Of a stretch of DNA of 10,098 nucleotides, positions 1-5,926 are shown piece by piece (within the stretch, counting starts at the first letter, position 1; the number at the start of each line of letters is the position of its first letter). The notes beneath the pieces are model-generated. The model did no database searches and was not told where the DNA came from. It worked only from the letters and a program-made list of their open reading frames with translations. This DNA is from Candidatus Microgenomates bacterium (lineage in GTDB: Bacteria > Patescibacteriota > Microgenomatia > Levybacterales > JACOYD01), in contig JACOYD010000032.1 of the NCBI GenBank assembly GCA_016182055.1, forward strand, positions 1 to 10,098, written 5' to 3'. The translations under genes were made by a program, and so were the position numbers.

Positions 1-1
1 T

Positions 2-349
2 ATTTACTTCAATAAGAAATATCAACGCGTGTGTTCTCTTTTTCAAAATAAATATAAAGCCGCCCTTATTGAAACCGAATCTTATCTTCTTCACCTTTCA
101 CGATACATCCACCTTAATCCAATTAATATCTTGAGTCCATCAATCGATTTTATAGATTTCTCAAGTTACCACTATTATTTAGGTAGAAAGGAAGCAAGCT
201 GGATTAAACCGCAGGAAATTCTTGGCTATTTCCGTAATGCCCAACGAAAGGGCTTAAAAGATGTTCTATCTTATCAAAGCTTTGTTGAAGACTATAGTCA
301 AGAATCAACAGAGCTACTTGGCGAATTAATTCTGGAAGATGAATTGTGA
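2..349 (+). CDS. REP-associated tyrosine transposase (RAYT, IS200-like Y1 family), C-terminal part, cut by the window edge
   Basis: This is the C-terminal part of a Y1-type (HUH superfamily) single-strand transposase. The frame is open to the first bases of the window, so the GTG at 29 is an internal codon and the gene starts upstream. The visible part carries the family hallmarks: YFNKKYQR, then LFQNKYKA, then YLLHLSRYIHLNPI, followed by the usual Ser-Ser-Tyr-x-Tyr-Tyr-Leu-Gly segment and a helical tail. I take the Tyr of SRYIHLNP as the probable nucleophile; the HUH metal site should lie off-window. Proteins of this family cleave and join single-stranded DNA at hairpins, often REP palindromes near their own gene. 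A 31-bp palindrome begins 31 bases after the stop, which fits such a pairing. The family call is confident; activity cannot be judged from a fragment. Confidence 0.87.
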   Translation: MYFNKKYQRVCSLFQNKYKAALIETESYLLHLSRYIHLNPINILSPSIDFIDFSSYHYYLGRKEASWIKPQEILGYFRNAQRKGLKDVLSYQSFVEDYSQESTELLGELILEDEL

Positions 350-379
350 GTACGTTATGTTATTAAGGTTTAAATTATT

Positions 380-410
380 AAGGTCGGACCTTGACATAAG
401 GTCCGACCTT
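380..410 (+). repeat. 31-bp palindromic repeat, copy 1 (REP-like)
   Basis: Two near-palindromic 13-mers, AAGGTCGGACCTT and AAGGTCCGACCTT, flank the pentamer GACAT. The two arms are perfect reverse complements, giving a 13-bp stem with a 5-nt loop. Each arm is also almost self-complementary (AAGGTC and GACCTT around one base), so a cruciform or two small hairpins are alternatives. An inverted copy lies at 1185-1215. The position just after a RAYT gene suggests a RAYT substrate, which is inference. The sequence TTGACA at 391-396, formed by the loop and its left edge, acts as a -35 box. Confidence 0.85.
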
Positions 411-418
411 GCTATACT
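391..418 (+). promoter_or_regulatory. Promoter of the amidotransferase gene, -35 box inside the repeat
   Basis: The -35 box TTGACA (391-396) matches the consensus. After a 16-bp spacer comes TATACT (413-418), preceded by TGC, which makes an extended -10. The -35 box straddles the left arm and loop of repeat copy 1, and most of the spacer is the right arm, so a hairpin in the DNA would compete with polymerase binding. Transcription would start near 425, about 22 nt before the ATG at 448. No Shine-Dalgarno sequence is visible in that leader. Confidence 0.7.
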
Positions 419-447
419 TGTTATATTAATAATCGTCTAATAAAACT

Positions 448-1170
448 ATGAAGTTTTTGGTTTTCCAACATGTCCTTCATGAGCATCCGGGACTTATAGC
501 AAAGTTTGCAAAAGCAAATAATATCAAATTAGATATTGTTGAGTTGTGGAAACCGTATAAAATTCCAATAATTTCAAACTACGATGCACTTATTATTATG
601 GGCGGGCCAATGGGTGTGTATGAAAACAAAACACAGTACCCTTCTAAAAATGACGAGATAATTGCAATTAAACAAGCTCTAAATAACATTCCAATTCTTG
701 GATTTTGCTTGGGAAGTCAGCTGCTTGCCTACGCTCTGGGGGCCGATGTCCATCCCAATATAAAAGACGGCAAAAGAGTAAAAGAAATAGGATATTGCAG
801 TGTTAATTTGACAAACAACGGCAGAAAGGATTCCCTTTTTAAGGGATTTTCTTCGCCGATAAAAGTTCTTCAGTGGCATGGCGATGCTTTTGAACTACCA
901 AGGAGTGCAAAATTATTGGCTACTTCTCCACTTTGCCAAAATCAGGCATTTTCATATAAAAATGCGTACGGACTGTTATTTCATTTTGAATTTACACCGG
1001 AAATGGTTGCAAAACAAATAGAACTAGATAGAAATTGGATTCACCAAAATCATGAAATCGATGAAAACCAGCTTCTGAAAGAAACGAAAATAACTGCAAA
1101 GATTATGGAGCAACAATGTCAAAAGCTTTTTGCCAACTTCTTATCTATTGTCCAATCAAGAAAAAGCTAA
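448..1170 (+). CDS. Class I glutamine amidotransferase (GMP-synthase-like GATase domain protein)
   Basis: This is a stand-alone class I glutamine amidotransferase of 240 residues, the usual length for single-domain members annotated as type 1 GATases. The family hydrolyses glutamine and passes ammonia to an acceptor. The nucleophile elbow GFCLGSQLLA places the catalytic Cys at residue 87, and FHFEFTPEM supplies His179 and Glu181 of the triad. MGGPMGVYE near residues 51-59 is the conserved oxyanion strand and loop. No synthetase domain is fused and none is encoded nearby, so the substrate is unknown; glutamylated-amine hydrolysis (PuuD-like) or partnership with a distant synthetase are possible. 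The gene is visibly more A/T-rich than the division cluster. It sits alone between two inverted palindromic repeats, next to a transposase, which hints at acquisition as cargo. The ATG has no clear ribosome-binding site. Confidence 0.85.
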   Translation: MKFLVFQHVLHEHPGLIAKFAKANNIKLDIVELWKPYKIPIISNYDALIIMGGPMGVYENKTQYPSKNDEIIAIKQALNNIPILGFCLGSQLLAYALGADVHPNIKDGKRVKEIGYCSVNLTNNGRKDSLFKGFSSPIKVLQWHGDAFELPRSAKLLATSPLCQNQAFSYKNAYGLLFHFEFTPEMVAKQIELDRNWIHQNHEIDENQLLKETKITAKIMEQQCQKLFANFLSIVQSRKS

Positions 1171-1184
1171 AACTAAGGCACATT

Positions 1185-1215
1185 AAGGTCCGACCTTATG
1201 TCAAGGTCCGACCTT
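1185..1215 (-). repeat. 31-bp palindromic repeat, copy 2 (inverted relative to copy 1)
   Basis: Two AAGGTCCGACCTT units flank ATGTC. Read on the minus strand, this matches copy 1 at 30 of 31 positions, including the GACAT loop. The outer pairing extends by two bases on each side (TTAAGG...CCTTAA) with one C-C mismatch at the stem centre. It lies between the converging amidotransferase gene and the unknown gene at 1256-1678, so it may also act as a weak bidirectional transcription block; there is no T-tract. A TTGACA occurs on the minus strand here too, but no -10 box follows at the right distance. Confidence 0.85.
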
Positions 1216-1255
1216 AACTAAAACATGGGTGGCGAAAACTAATTTTTATCTGAAT

Positions 1256-1678
1256 TTAATCTTCGGGAGAAATAACCATTTGCTCTTCTACCCATTTAGG
1301 ATTATCAAAAGCAGAATTCAAAACCTCTCGTAACTGCCTTCTTTCTCTGCTATTTCCTGGAAGTCCTCCGGAAAAAGTTTGTTCCCGACCGGAAACTGTT
1401 AATCGTCTTCCTCCATTCCCTAAAGTATGTGATATAACAACTTGCTGTCTGCTGTCTGTGATTGGATGAAATGCAACTGACAAAGAGGCTTGACCATCGG
1501 CCGCAAAATCAAATTTAGGAGTATCAATTTCTGCTCCTCCCCACCTTGCTATTGCCACCCCTTCGACAAGCGGCAGAATTCTTTTAAGTCCTTTGGCAAG
1601 CCATAACTGCGCCCTTCCGCCGTCTTCAACTGGTTGTATCAATCGTCTAATCTGCTCTATTTCAACACTTCTAGGCAT
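1256..1678 (-). CDS. Protein of unknown function, 140 aa
   Basis: I do not recognise this protein. It is soluble (no membrane segment or signal peptide) and looks like a compact alpha/beta domain. The N-terminal half has a helical stretch rich in Arg and Leu. A run of alternating hydrophobic residues with beta character follows (FDFAADGQASLSVAFHP near residues 56-72, then QQVVISHTLG). The C-terminal part is charged and helical, ending in a Trp-containing segment. The ATG at 1678 is supported by an extended -10 box (TGGTATAAT) only 6 bases upstream, so the mRNA is probably leaderless. Its neighbour at 1819-2277 is also unknown, Arg/Glu-rich and promoter-proximal; the two may form a functional pair, but nothing in the sequence proves it. 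Confidence 0.7.
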   Translation of the reverse strand: MPRSVEIEQIRRLIQPVEDGGRAQLWLAKGLKRILPLVEGVAIARWGGAEIDTPKFDFAADGQASLSVAFHPITDSRQQVVISHTLGNGGRRLTVSGREQTFSGGLPGNSRERRQLREVLNSAFDNPKWVEEQMVISPED

Positions 1679-1684
1679 GGACGT

Positions 1685-1693
1685 ATTATACCA
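1685..1693 (-). promoter_or_regulatory. Extended -10 promoter (TGG-TATAAT), leaderless start
   Basis: TATAAT, a perfect consensus, lies on the minus strand at 1685-1690 with TGG directly upstream. Six bases separate it from the ATG at 1678, so transcription should begin at or next to the start codon. A TTGACA occurs only 7 bases upstream, too close to be a -35 box; the extended -10 probably replaces it. Confidence 0.6.
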
Positions 1694-1818
1694 GCCTTGT
1701 CAAATTATTGCGTCACTCCCTAATTTCTCTGTCTTAAAAACCACCCGATTAAAAAGTCTACCTTTTTAAAACTTATAGAAGAATTGAACAAAGTTGGAAA
1801 TTAAAATCAAGAAAAAAA

Positions 1819-2277
1819 CTATGGCGTAGGAAACATAGGTCTATGTTTGGCTGCAGGTTTTGATACTTCCAGCTGCCGTTGTTTTTTTGATGGGCGATCT
1901 TGAGAAATATACCCTCGTCTCACAAGTGCTTCTCTAAATTCTACATCATCTCTATCTCTCCAATTTTCTTCTCCCGGAGCCTCGTTTCTCTGACGCTTAC
2001 TCTCTGCTACCCATTGAGCCATTTGGCGAAAATTCTGTTCAACCTCTTCACGACCCAAACTCAATTCTAAAGAATGATAAATTTCTCCCATTCTACCTAC
2101 CAACTCGCTAAGTGACAATCTGGCATGGTCCGCGATAAATCGTTCGACTAGTTCTCTTACTTGTTCTGGAGAACCCGGAGGAGGTTCATATCGTCCCTGA
2201 TCAGCACCAATTATTTTTTCAAGAGTACCTTTAGGTCCTACAGAAGATAATCCTTCTCCTGACGAAGTTTCTCCCAT
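1819..2277 (-). CDS. Protein of unknown function, 152 aa, charged and helical
   Basis: I do not recognise this protein. The N-terminal 40 residues are Gly/Ser/Pro-rich and probably disordered. A central helical region (about residues 35-95) contains the heptad-like stretch VRELVERFIADHARLSLSEL and MGEIYHSLELSLGREEVEQ. The C-terminus is highly charged and ends in a Lys/Pro-rich tail. There is no membrane segment or signal peptide. I chose the ATG at 2277; a TTG three codons upstream (2286) is open too, but it lies 1 nt from the -10 box, upstream of the expected transcription start. The reading frame, re-entered after several stops downstream, is the same frame that encodes an FtsZ-tail-like peptide at 1720-1755. 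It could be a structural or phage-derived protein, but this is unresolved. Confidence 0.68.
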   Translation of the reverse strand: MGETSSGEGLSSVGPKGTLEKIIGADQGRYEPPPGSPEQVRELVERFIADHARLSLSELVGRMGEIYHSLELSLGREEVEQNFRQMAQWVAESKRQRNEAPGEENWRDRDDVEFREALVRRGYISQDRPSKKQRQLEVSKPAAKHRPMFPTP

Positions 2278-2287
2278 ACAGTACAAG

Positions 2288-2314
2288 TGTATAGCAACTA
2301 CTCAAATATGTCAA
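2288..2314 (-). promoter_or_regulatory. Promoter of the 152-aa unknown gene (TTGACA-15-TATACA, extended -10)
   Basis: On the minus strand a consensus TTGACA (2309-2314) is followed after 15 bp by TATACA (2288-2293) with TGC directly upstream. Only 10 nt separate the -10 box from the ATG at 2277, giving a leader of roughly 3 nt or none. The spacer is shorter than the usual 17, which the TGC extension may compensate. Confidence 0.6.
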
Positions 2315-2429
2315 TCATGATCCCCTAAAAGTAATTTATCCAATCTACCCATTTCTTGCATTTTTTGGTTAGCTTATTTTAAGATTGTTAAATTCTTAAA
2401 AACAAACATATTTTTTGAAGCTAAATTAT

Positions 2430-2966
2430 TTATTTTTGTTTGACCAATGGCAGAATATCTTCTTTCGTAAGAAGTCGCGACTGCGAACAGTTTGCGACCA
2501 TTGCTACGCTTGGCATGTGGGAAAATCCTATATATTCAACAATTTTCCCTTTTTCGCGTGCTTTTTTAATTGCCGGTGCGAGATCCGTATCCGAAGAAAC
2601 AAGGATAATTCGGTCTGCTATATTCTCGTAAGCAGTTACTAACATATCTACCGCTATTTGCACATCAACGCCCTTTTCATGATAAGCGCCACTACTTTTT
2701 AACAGATACCCGAATTGATAAGAAACTTTATGTTTCTTGAGATTTCCCAACAGCTTCTGTTGGGCGTCAAACAATTTTTCGGTTTTTGCCGATCTGTCTT
2801 GCCTGATCCGACCAACATAATAGCATACGCTAGCAATTTTATTAAACCGGGCAATATGGCTAGCGAATTTAGTGAAGTCAAACGAAAGAAGATTGTGGAG
2901 CTTTAAGTCCTTAAGTTTGAAATAAAAATTGCTTCCGTCAATAAGAATTACACATTTTTGCTTCAT
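2430..2966 (-). CDS. NYN-domain protein (LabA/DUF88-like putative ribonuclease)
   Basis: This is a PIN-like NYN domain of 178 residues spanning almost the whole protein, the normal size for the LabA/DUF88 family. The acidic metal-site residues are all present: Asp10 in VILIDGSNFY, Asp101 and Asp107 in EKGVDVQIAVDML, and Asp126/Asp128 in LVSSDTDLAPAI. These suggest a metal-dependent RNase. The family acts in RNA processing or decay, but the substrate cannot be told here. It is transcribed away from the ftsZ terminator and is probably monocistronic. The start is set by the ATG at 2966, with a -10-like TAGAAT 6 bases upstream and no Shine-Dalgarno sequence, so it is probably leaderless. I see no convincing terminator in the A/T-rich stretch after its stop. 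Confidence 0.88.
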   Translation of the reverse strand: MKQKCVILIDGSNFYFKLKDLKLHNLLSFDFTKFASHIARFNKIASVCYYVGRIRQDRSAKTEKLFDAQQKLLGNLKKHKVSYQFGYLLKSSGAYHEKGVDVQIAVDMLVTAYENIADRIILVSSDTDLAPAIKKAREKGKIVEYIGFSHMPSVAMVANCSQSRLLTKEDILPLVKQK

Positions 2967-2972
2967 TCATTG

Positions 2973-3001
2973 ATTCTACAACAAAAAATAAAGCCCTGCA
3001 A
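2973..3001 (-). promoter_or_regulatory. Candidate promoter of the NYN gene, overlapping the ftsZ terminator
   Basis: TAGAAT (2973-2978) lies 6 nt before the ATG at 2966. TTGCAG (2996-3001) lies 17 bp further upstream, but it matches the -35 consensus only in TTG and falls inside the 3' arm of the ftsZ terminator. The spacer is the terminator's T-tract. It follows the leaderless pattern of the neighbouring genes, but the boxes are weaker. Confidence 0.4.
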
Positions 3002-3023
3002 ATGTCTTGCGACCTCACAGGGC
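2982..3023 (-). terminator. Rho-independent terminator of the mraY-ftsZ operon
   Basis: On the minus strand GCCCTG (3018-3023) pairs with CAGGGC (2993-2998). Inside this stem a GTC/GAC stem closes a GCAA (GNRA) tetraloop. TTTATTTTTT follows directly (2983-2992). It lies 67 nt after the ftsZ stop and is the only strong intrinsic terminator in the window, consistent with one operon ending here. Confidence 0.82.
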
Positions 3024-3089
3024 GATTTAGTATCTTTAGATTATCACAAAATAAAACAATAGTCAATAGCGGTATCGAGACTTGTGAGG

Positions 3090-4208
3090 CTAATTTCTCT
3101 GTCTCAAAAATGCGGGAATGTCGAAGACGTCGTCTTCTTCATCATCAATAGGCTTTCTGTCTTCTTCTTTTCGCATTTTATCAACAGGCGTTTCTCTAAC
3201 TGGCTCCGATAATTCTTTTAATCTCTGCTTTGCCTCATCAAAACCGGTGGCAATCACGGTAATTTTTATCTGATCGCGCATGGAATCATCTATGGTAGCC
3301 CCAAAAATAATATTGGCGTCGGGATCTGCCGCTTGTGCTATCAGCTTAGCCGCCTCATCCACCTCGCTCATGGAAAGATCAGGCCCGCCAATAATGTTAA
3401 ACAATACTCCCCGCGCTCCTTCAATTGTTACCTCAAGAAGCGGCGAGGCAATGGCGCTTCGGGCCGCAGTCTGGGCTCTGTTTTCACCCACGCCGGTGCC
3501 AATTCCCATTAAAGCCGAACCGGCATCGGTCATAATGGTTCGGACGTCGGCAAAATCTACATTAATAAGTCCGGGCATGGTAATTAAATCGGAAATCCCC
3601 TGCACTCCCTGACCCAAAACCGAATCGGCTACTTTGAAAGCCTCAATCAAAGAAAGTTTTTTATCAACCACTTCCAAAATGCGCTGATTGGGAATAACAA
3701 TTAAAGTATCCAGCTTGTCTTTGATATTTTCCAGACCTTCTTCTGCCGCCACCATCCGCCTTGTCCCCTCAAACATAAACGGCTTGGTTACCACAGCTAC
3801 GGTAAGAGCTCCCAAATCTTTGGCTATTTTGGCAATAATGGGGGTGGCTCCGGTTCCCGTACCCCCTCCCATGCCGGCTGTCAAAAATACCATATCCGAA
3901 CCTTCCAGAATATCTTTGATTTTTTCCGCACTTTCTTCCGCCGCTTTTTGGCCAATTTCCGGATTGCCGCCGCTGCCCAACCCTTTGGTAAGATTTTCTC
4001 CAATTTGAATTTTCATGGGTGACTGACAAACAATAAGGGCCTGGGCATCGGTATTAACGCCTATAAAGTCAACACCCTGAATAAGATTTAGAGAAATCAT
4101 GGAATTTATGGCATTGCATCCTGCCCCACCTATTCCCACCACGCGAATTTTGGCAAAATTAGGAGTTTGCGGTTTGATTAACATATACTTTTGCGGCAAT
4201 GCTATCAC
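3090..4208 (-). CDS. ftsZ: Cell division protein FtsZ
   Basis: Tubulin-like GTPase that polymerises into the Z-ring at midcell. In order: the N-terminal nucleotide-binding strand with GIGGAGCNA (26-33), the tubulin signature GGGTGTG (114-120), the T7 synergy loop NVDFADV (216-222, with the catalytic aspartates), a charged linker (about 330-362), and the conserved C-terminal peptide DIPAFLRQRN (363-372) that docks on FtsA. The length of 372 aa is ordinary. I chose the GTG at 4208 because AAAGGGA (4217-4223) lies 8 nt upstream; the ATG eight codons later has only a weak AAAAG. It follows ftsA by 36 nt and closes the operon before a strong terminator. All key residues are intact. The last codons recur almost exactly in an intergenic stretch at 1720-1740. 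Confidence 0.98.
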   Translation of the reverse strand: MIALPQKYMLIKPQTPNFAKIRVVGIGGAGCNAINSMISLNLIQGVDFIGVNTDAQALIVCQSPMKIQIGENLTKGLGSGGNPEIGQKAAEESAEKIKDILEGSDMVFLTAGMGGGTGTGATPIIAKIAKDLGALTVAVVTKPFMFEGTRRMVAAEEGLENIKDKLDTLIVIPNQRILEVVDKKLSLIEAFKVADSVLGQGVQGISDLITMPGLINVDFADVRTIMTDAGSALMGIGTGVGENRAQTAARSAIASPLLEVTIEGARGVLFNIIGGPDLSMSEVDEAAKLIAQAADPDANIIFGATIDDSMRDQIKITVIATGFDEAKQRLKELSEPVRETPVDKMRKEEDRKPIDDEEDDVFDIPAFLRQRN

Positions 4209-4216
4209 AAAAAAAA

Positions 4217-4223
4217 TCCCTTT
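4217..4223 (-). promoter_or_regulatory. Ribosome-binding site deciding the GTG start of ftsZ
   Basis: AAAGGGA on the minus strand, 8 nt before the GTG at 4208. It is one of only two clear Shine-Dalgarno-like sites in the window and favours GTG over the downstream ATG at 4184. Confidence 0.55.
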
Positions 4224-4244
4224 GCAACCCCCCAGTTAAAAATA

Positions 4245-5534
4245 TTACGGCAGAAAAGATTTAATCAAATCAAAAGCGCGGCCGCCCAGCTTCTTAAGAG
4301 GCAGGGAAACCGGCAGAGAAGGCAGGCCAAAACCACCAAACGTGCTTTTTATTCCCTCTTTTTTGGCAAAGTGCAAAAGACCAATGGCGGTAGAGGCAGC
4401 CGGGCTTTCTATTTCGTCAATAAGACCCGTCATATTGGTTGGTTGGCCAATCCGAACCGGCATAGACAGCATGCGCTTGGCCGCCTCCGAAAGAGAAACT
4501 GTTTCTGCTCCTCCTCCGGTTACCACCACCCCGGCCGGGGTTTGTCCGCCAAAACCGCTTCTTTTAATTTCCAGACCAATCATGGTAAAGATCTCGTTTA
4601 ATCTTGGCTTGATAATTCCCTCTATTAACGTTTTCTGCGATACTTTTTTTACCTCTTCCTGCAAATGAAGTTCTTTTAAGTCTATTTCGTCCGGTTTTTC
4701 CCCGGCCTTTTTTTCTTCTTCAGGCGGCAAAATTACCCGCTTGGGCTTTTGACTTAAAAACAATTTAATTTTCTCCGCGCTCTCCAAAGAAACGCGCAAA
4801 CCAATTGCCAAATCATTGGTAATGTGGCGAGCGCCGATTGGCAAAACTGCCGAATAAGAAAGAGCGCCTTCGATAAAAATGCAGATATCCGTAGTTCCCG
4901 CTCCAATATCCACCATTACCACACCCAGCTCTTTTTCCGTATCGGACAACACCGCCAGGCTTGAAGCAAATCCGCCAAAAACCACTCCCCAAACATCAAC
5001 GCCTACTTCCGATGCCGCTTTGACAATGTTTCGTACCGAGGTCGAGTTGGCGGTAACAATATGAGTGTCTACTTCCAAACGCACGCCGGTCATCCCCACC
5101 GGATCTTTTATCCCGTCCTCTCCGTCAACTGCAAAGCCCCGCGGCACTACATGAAGAATTTCGCGCGAGGAGGAAAGAGAAATAGCCCGCGCCGCCTCTA
5201 TAACTCTACGTACATCCTCCCGGGTAATTTCTCTGTCCGGATCGGATACCGCCACCACTCCCCGGGAATTTTGGCTTTCAATATGGGCGCCTCCGATAGA
5301 AACGTACCCTCCCGAAACAGAAACGCCGGCCATCCGCTCCGCCGCCTCCAAAGAAGCATTGATACTGCTCATGGCTTCATCGATATCAACAATTTGGCCT
5401 TTGCGCATGCCGGCCGCTTTGACTTCCGCTACTCCTGCTACATTTATTGGCAAATCCGCTGCAACTTTACCAATAATGGTGACAATCTTGGATGTACCTA
5501 CGTCAATACCTACGGCAATTTTATCCTTTGTCAT
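4245..5534 (-). CDS. ftsA: Cell division protein FtsA
   Basis: Actin-fold ATPase that anchors FtsZ to the membrane and recruits later divisome proteins. Phosphate-1 motif VGIDVGTSK (8-16), the FtsA-specific 1C subdomain (about 85-165), phosphate-2 motif VDIGAGTTD (208-216), and the adenosine motif VVVTGGGAE (336-344) are all present. A charged linker rich in Glu and Lys (about 270-290) is inserted before the last subdomains. The C-terminal end (GGRAFDLIKSFLP, 417-429) is an amphipathic membrane-targeting helix after a Pro/Gly-rich linker, as in the family. The length of 429 aa is typical. The ATG at 5534 lies 5 nt after the ftsQ-like stop, and there is no Shine-Dalgarno sequence. A TGGTATACT box overlapping the previous gene's stop, 7 nt before the ATG, may give a separate leaderless ftsA-ftsZ transcript. 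Confidence 0.97.
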   Translation of the reverse strand: MTKDKIAVGIDVGTSKIVTIIGKVAADLPINVAGVAEVKAAGMRKGQIVDIDEAMSSINASLEAAERMAGVSVSGGYVSIGGAHIESQNSRGVVAVSDPDREITREDVRRVIEAARAISLSSSREILHVVPRGFAVDGEDGIKDPVGMTGVRLEVDTHIVTANSTSVRNIVKAASEVGVDVWGVVFGGFASSLAVLSDTEKELGVVMVDIGAGTTDICIFIEGALSYSAVLPIGARHITNDLAIGLRVSLESAEKIKLFLSQKPKRVILPPEEEKKAGEKPDEIDLKELHLQEEVKKVSQKTLIEGIIKPRLNEIFTMIGLEIKRSGFGGQTPAGVVVTGGGAETVSLSEAAKRMLSMPVRIGQPTNMTGLIDEIESPAASTAIGLLHFAKKEGIKSTFGGFGLPSLPVSLPLKKLGGRAFDLIKSFLP

Positions 5535-5539
5535 AGAAT

Positions 5540-5926
5540 TTAGTATACCACAAGCGGATCAGAAAACCGCAAGTCAACTTTTTGAGCCTTCCTCCCCTCT
5601 ATTGTAAGCTTGTTGAGAATGATTTGTAAAGAACTTACTTGCACCGATAAATCTAAGCGGGCATCAAACCACACCTCGGTATAAAGAGGGGGAGAAAGCT
5701 TTACCAAAATAGCAGAATCGCTGGCTATGGCATTGCCCTCAAATTTGATATTCTTTTGCCCTAAAATTTCCTCAACTAAAAACTGCGGATTACTTTCGGG
5801 CAGGGGGGTGACAATTTCTTTTTTCAGGTTTTTATTGATGTTTCCAACAACAGCTAAAATAATCACGGCAATTAGCACCAAAAGAAAAATTAAGCCAACC
5901 ACAAATTGATTACGCTGTTTTTTCAT
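5540..5926 (-). CDS. ftsQ: Miniature FtsQ/DivIB-like division protein, no POTRA domain
   Basis: Small bitopic membrane protein of 128 aa. A positively charged start (MKKQRNQ) leads into one membrane helix (about 8-29), then about 100 extracytoplasmic residues. The end of the protein matches the FtsQ C-terminus: a strand (EVWFDARLDLSV), a helix (LQIILNKLTIEG), and the closing KVDLRFSDPLVVY, equivalent to the usual YIDLRFxxxVxV. It sits exactly where ftsQ belongs, between murG and ftsA. FtsQ/DivIB is normally about twice as long and has a POTRA domain after the membrane helix; here there is no room for one. The start overlaps the murG end by 17 nt, so the short form is not a window or start-choice artefact. 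The gene symbol is by position and C-terminal similarity. It presumably bridges FtsA/FtsZ and the periplasmic synthases. Confidence 0.72.
   Translation of the reverse strand: MKKQRNQFVVGLIFLLVLIAVIILAVVGNINKNLKKEIVTPLPESNPQFLVEEILGQKNIKFEGNAIASDSAILVKLSPPLYTEVWFDARLDLSVQVSSLQIILNKLTIEGRKAQKVDLRFSDPLVVY
5542..5550 (-). promoter_or_regulatory. Candidate internal promoter for ftsA-ftsZ (TGG-TATACT)
   Basis: TATACT (5542-5547) preceded by TGG lies 7 nt before the ftsA ATG and overlaps the last codons and stop of the ftsQ-like gene. No good -35 box is at 16-18 bp. The overlap with Val-Val-Tyr-stop codons means it could be coincidental, but the motif and spacing repeat what is seen at 1685 and 9104. 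Confidence 0.4.

Noticed and set aside
1178..1204. Promoter on the minus strand from the TTGACA in repeat copy 2
   Set aside because: The sequence 15-18 bp downstream (TGTGCC) does not resemble a -10 box, and the gene ahead runs convergently on the other strand.
1749..1769. Stem TTAAAAAG/CTTTTTAA downstream of the 152-aa gene as a terminator
   Set aside because: The stem is almost all A-T, lies 50 nt from the stop and has no clean T-tract beyond it; too weak to call.
2284..2286. TTG as the start of the 152-aa gene
   Set aside because: It lies 1 nt from the -10 box, upstream of where transcription should start; the ATG at 2277 fits better.
3280..4008. Long open frames on the plus strand opposite ftsZ (and similar ones opposite ftsA, ftsW, mraY)
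   Set aside because: They are antisense shadows of conserved genes; their translations are Ser/Pro/Ile-rich with no recognisable domain and no start signals.
5225..5237. A third copy of the 13-mer TAATTTCTCTGTC, within ftsA, also found at 1721 and 3091
   Set aside because: It encodes unrelated residues (Asp-Arg-Glu-Ile-Thr) in another frame, and a 13-base match is expected about once by chance in a window this size.
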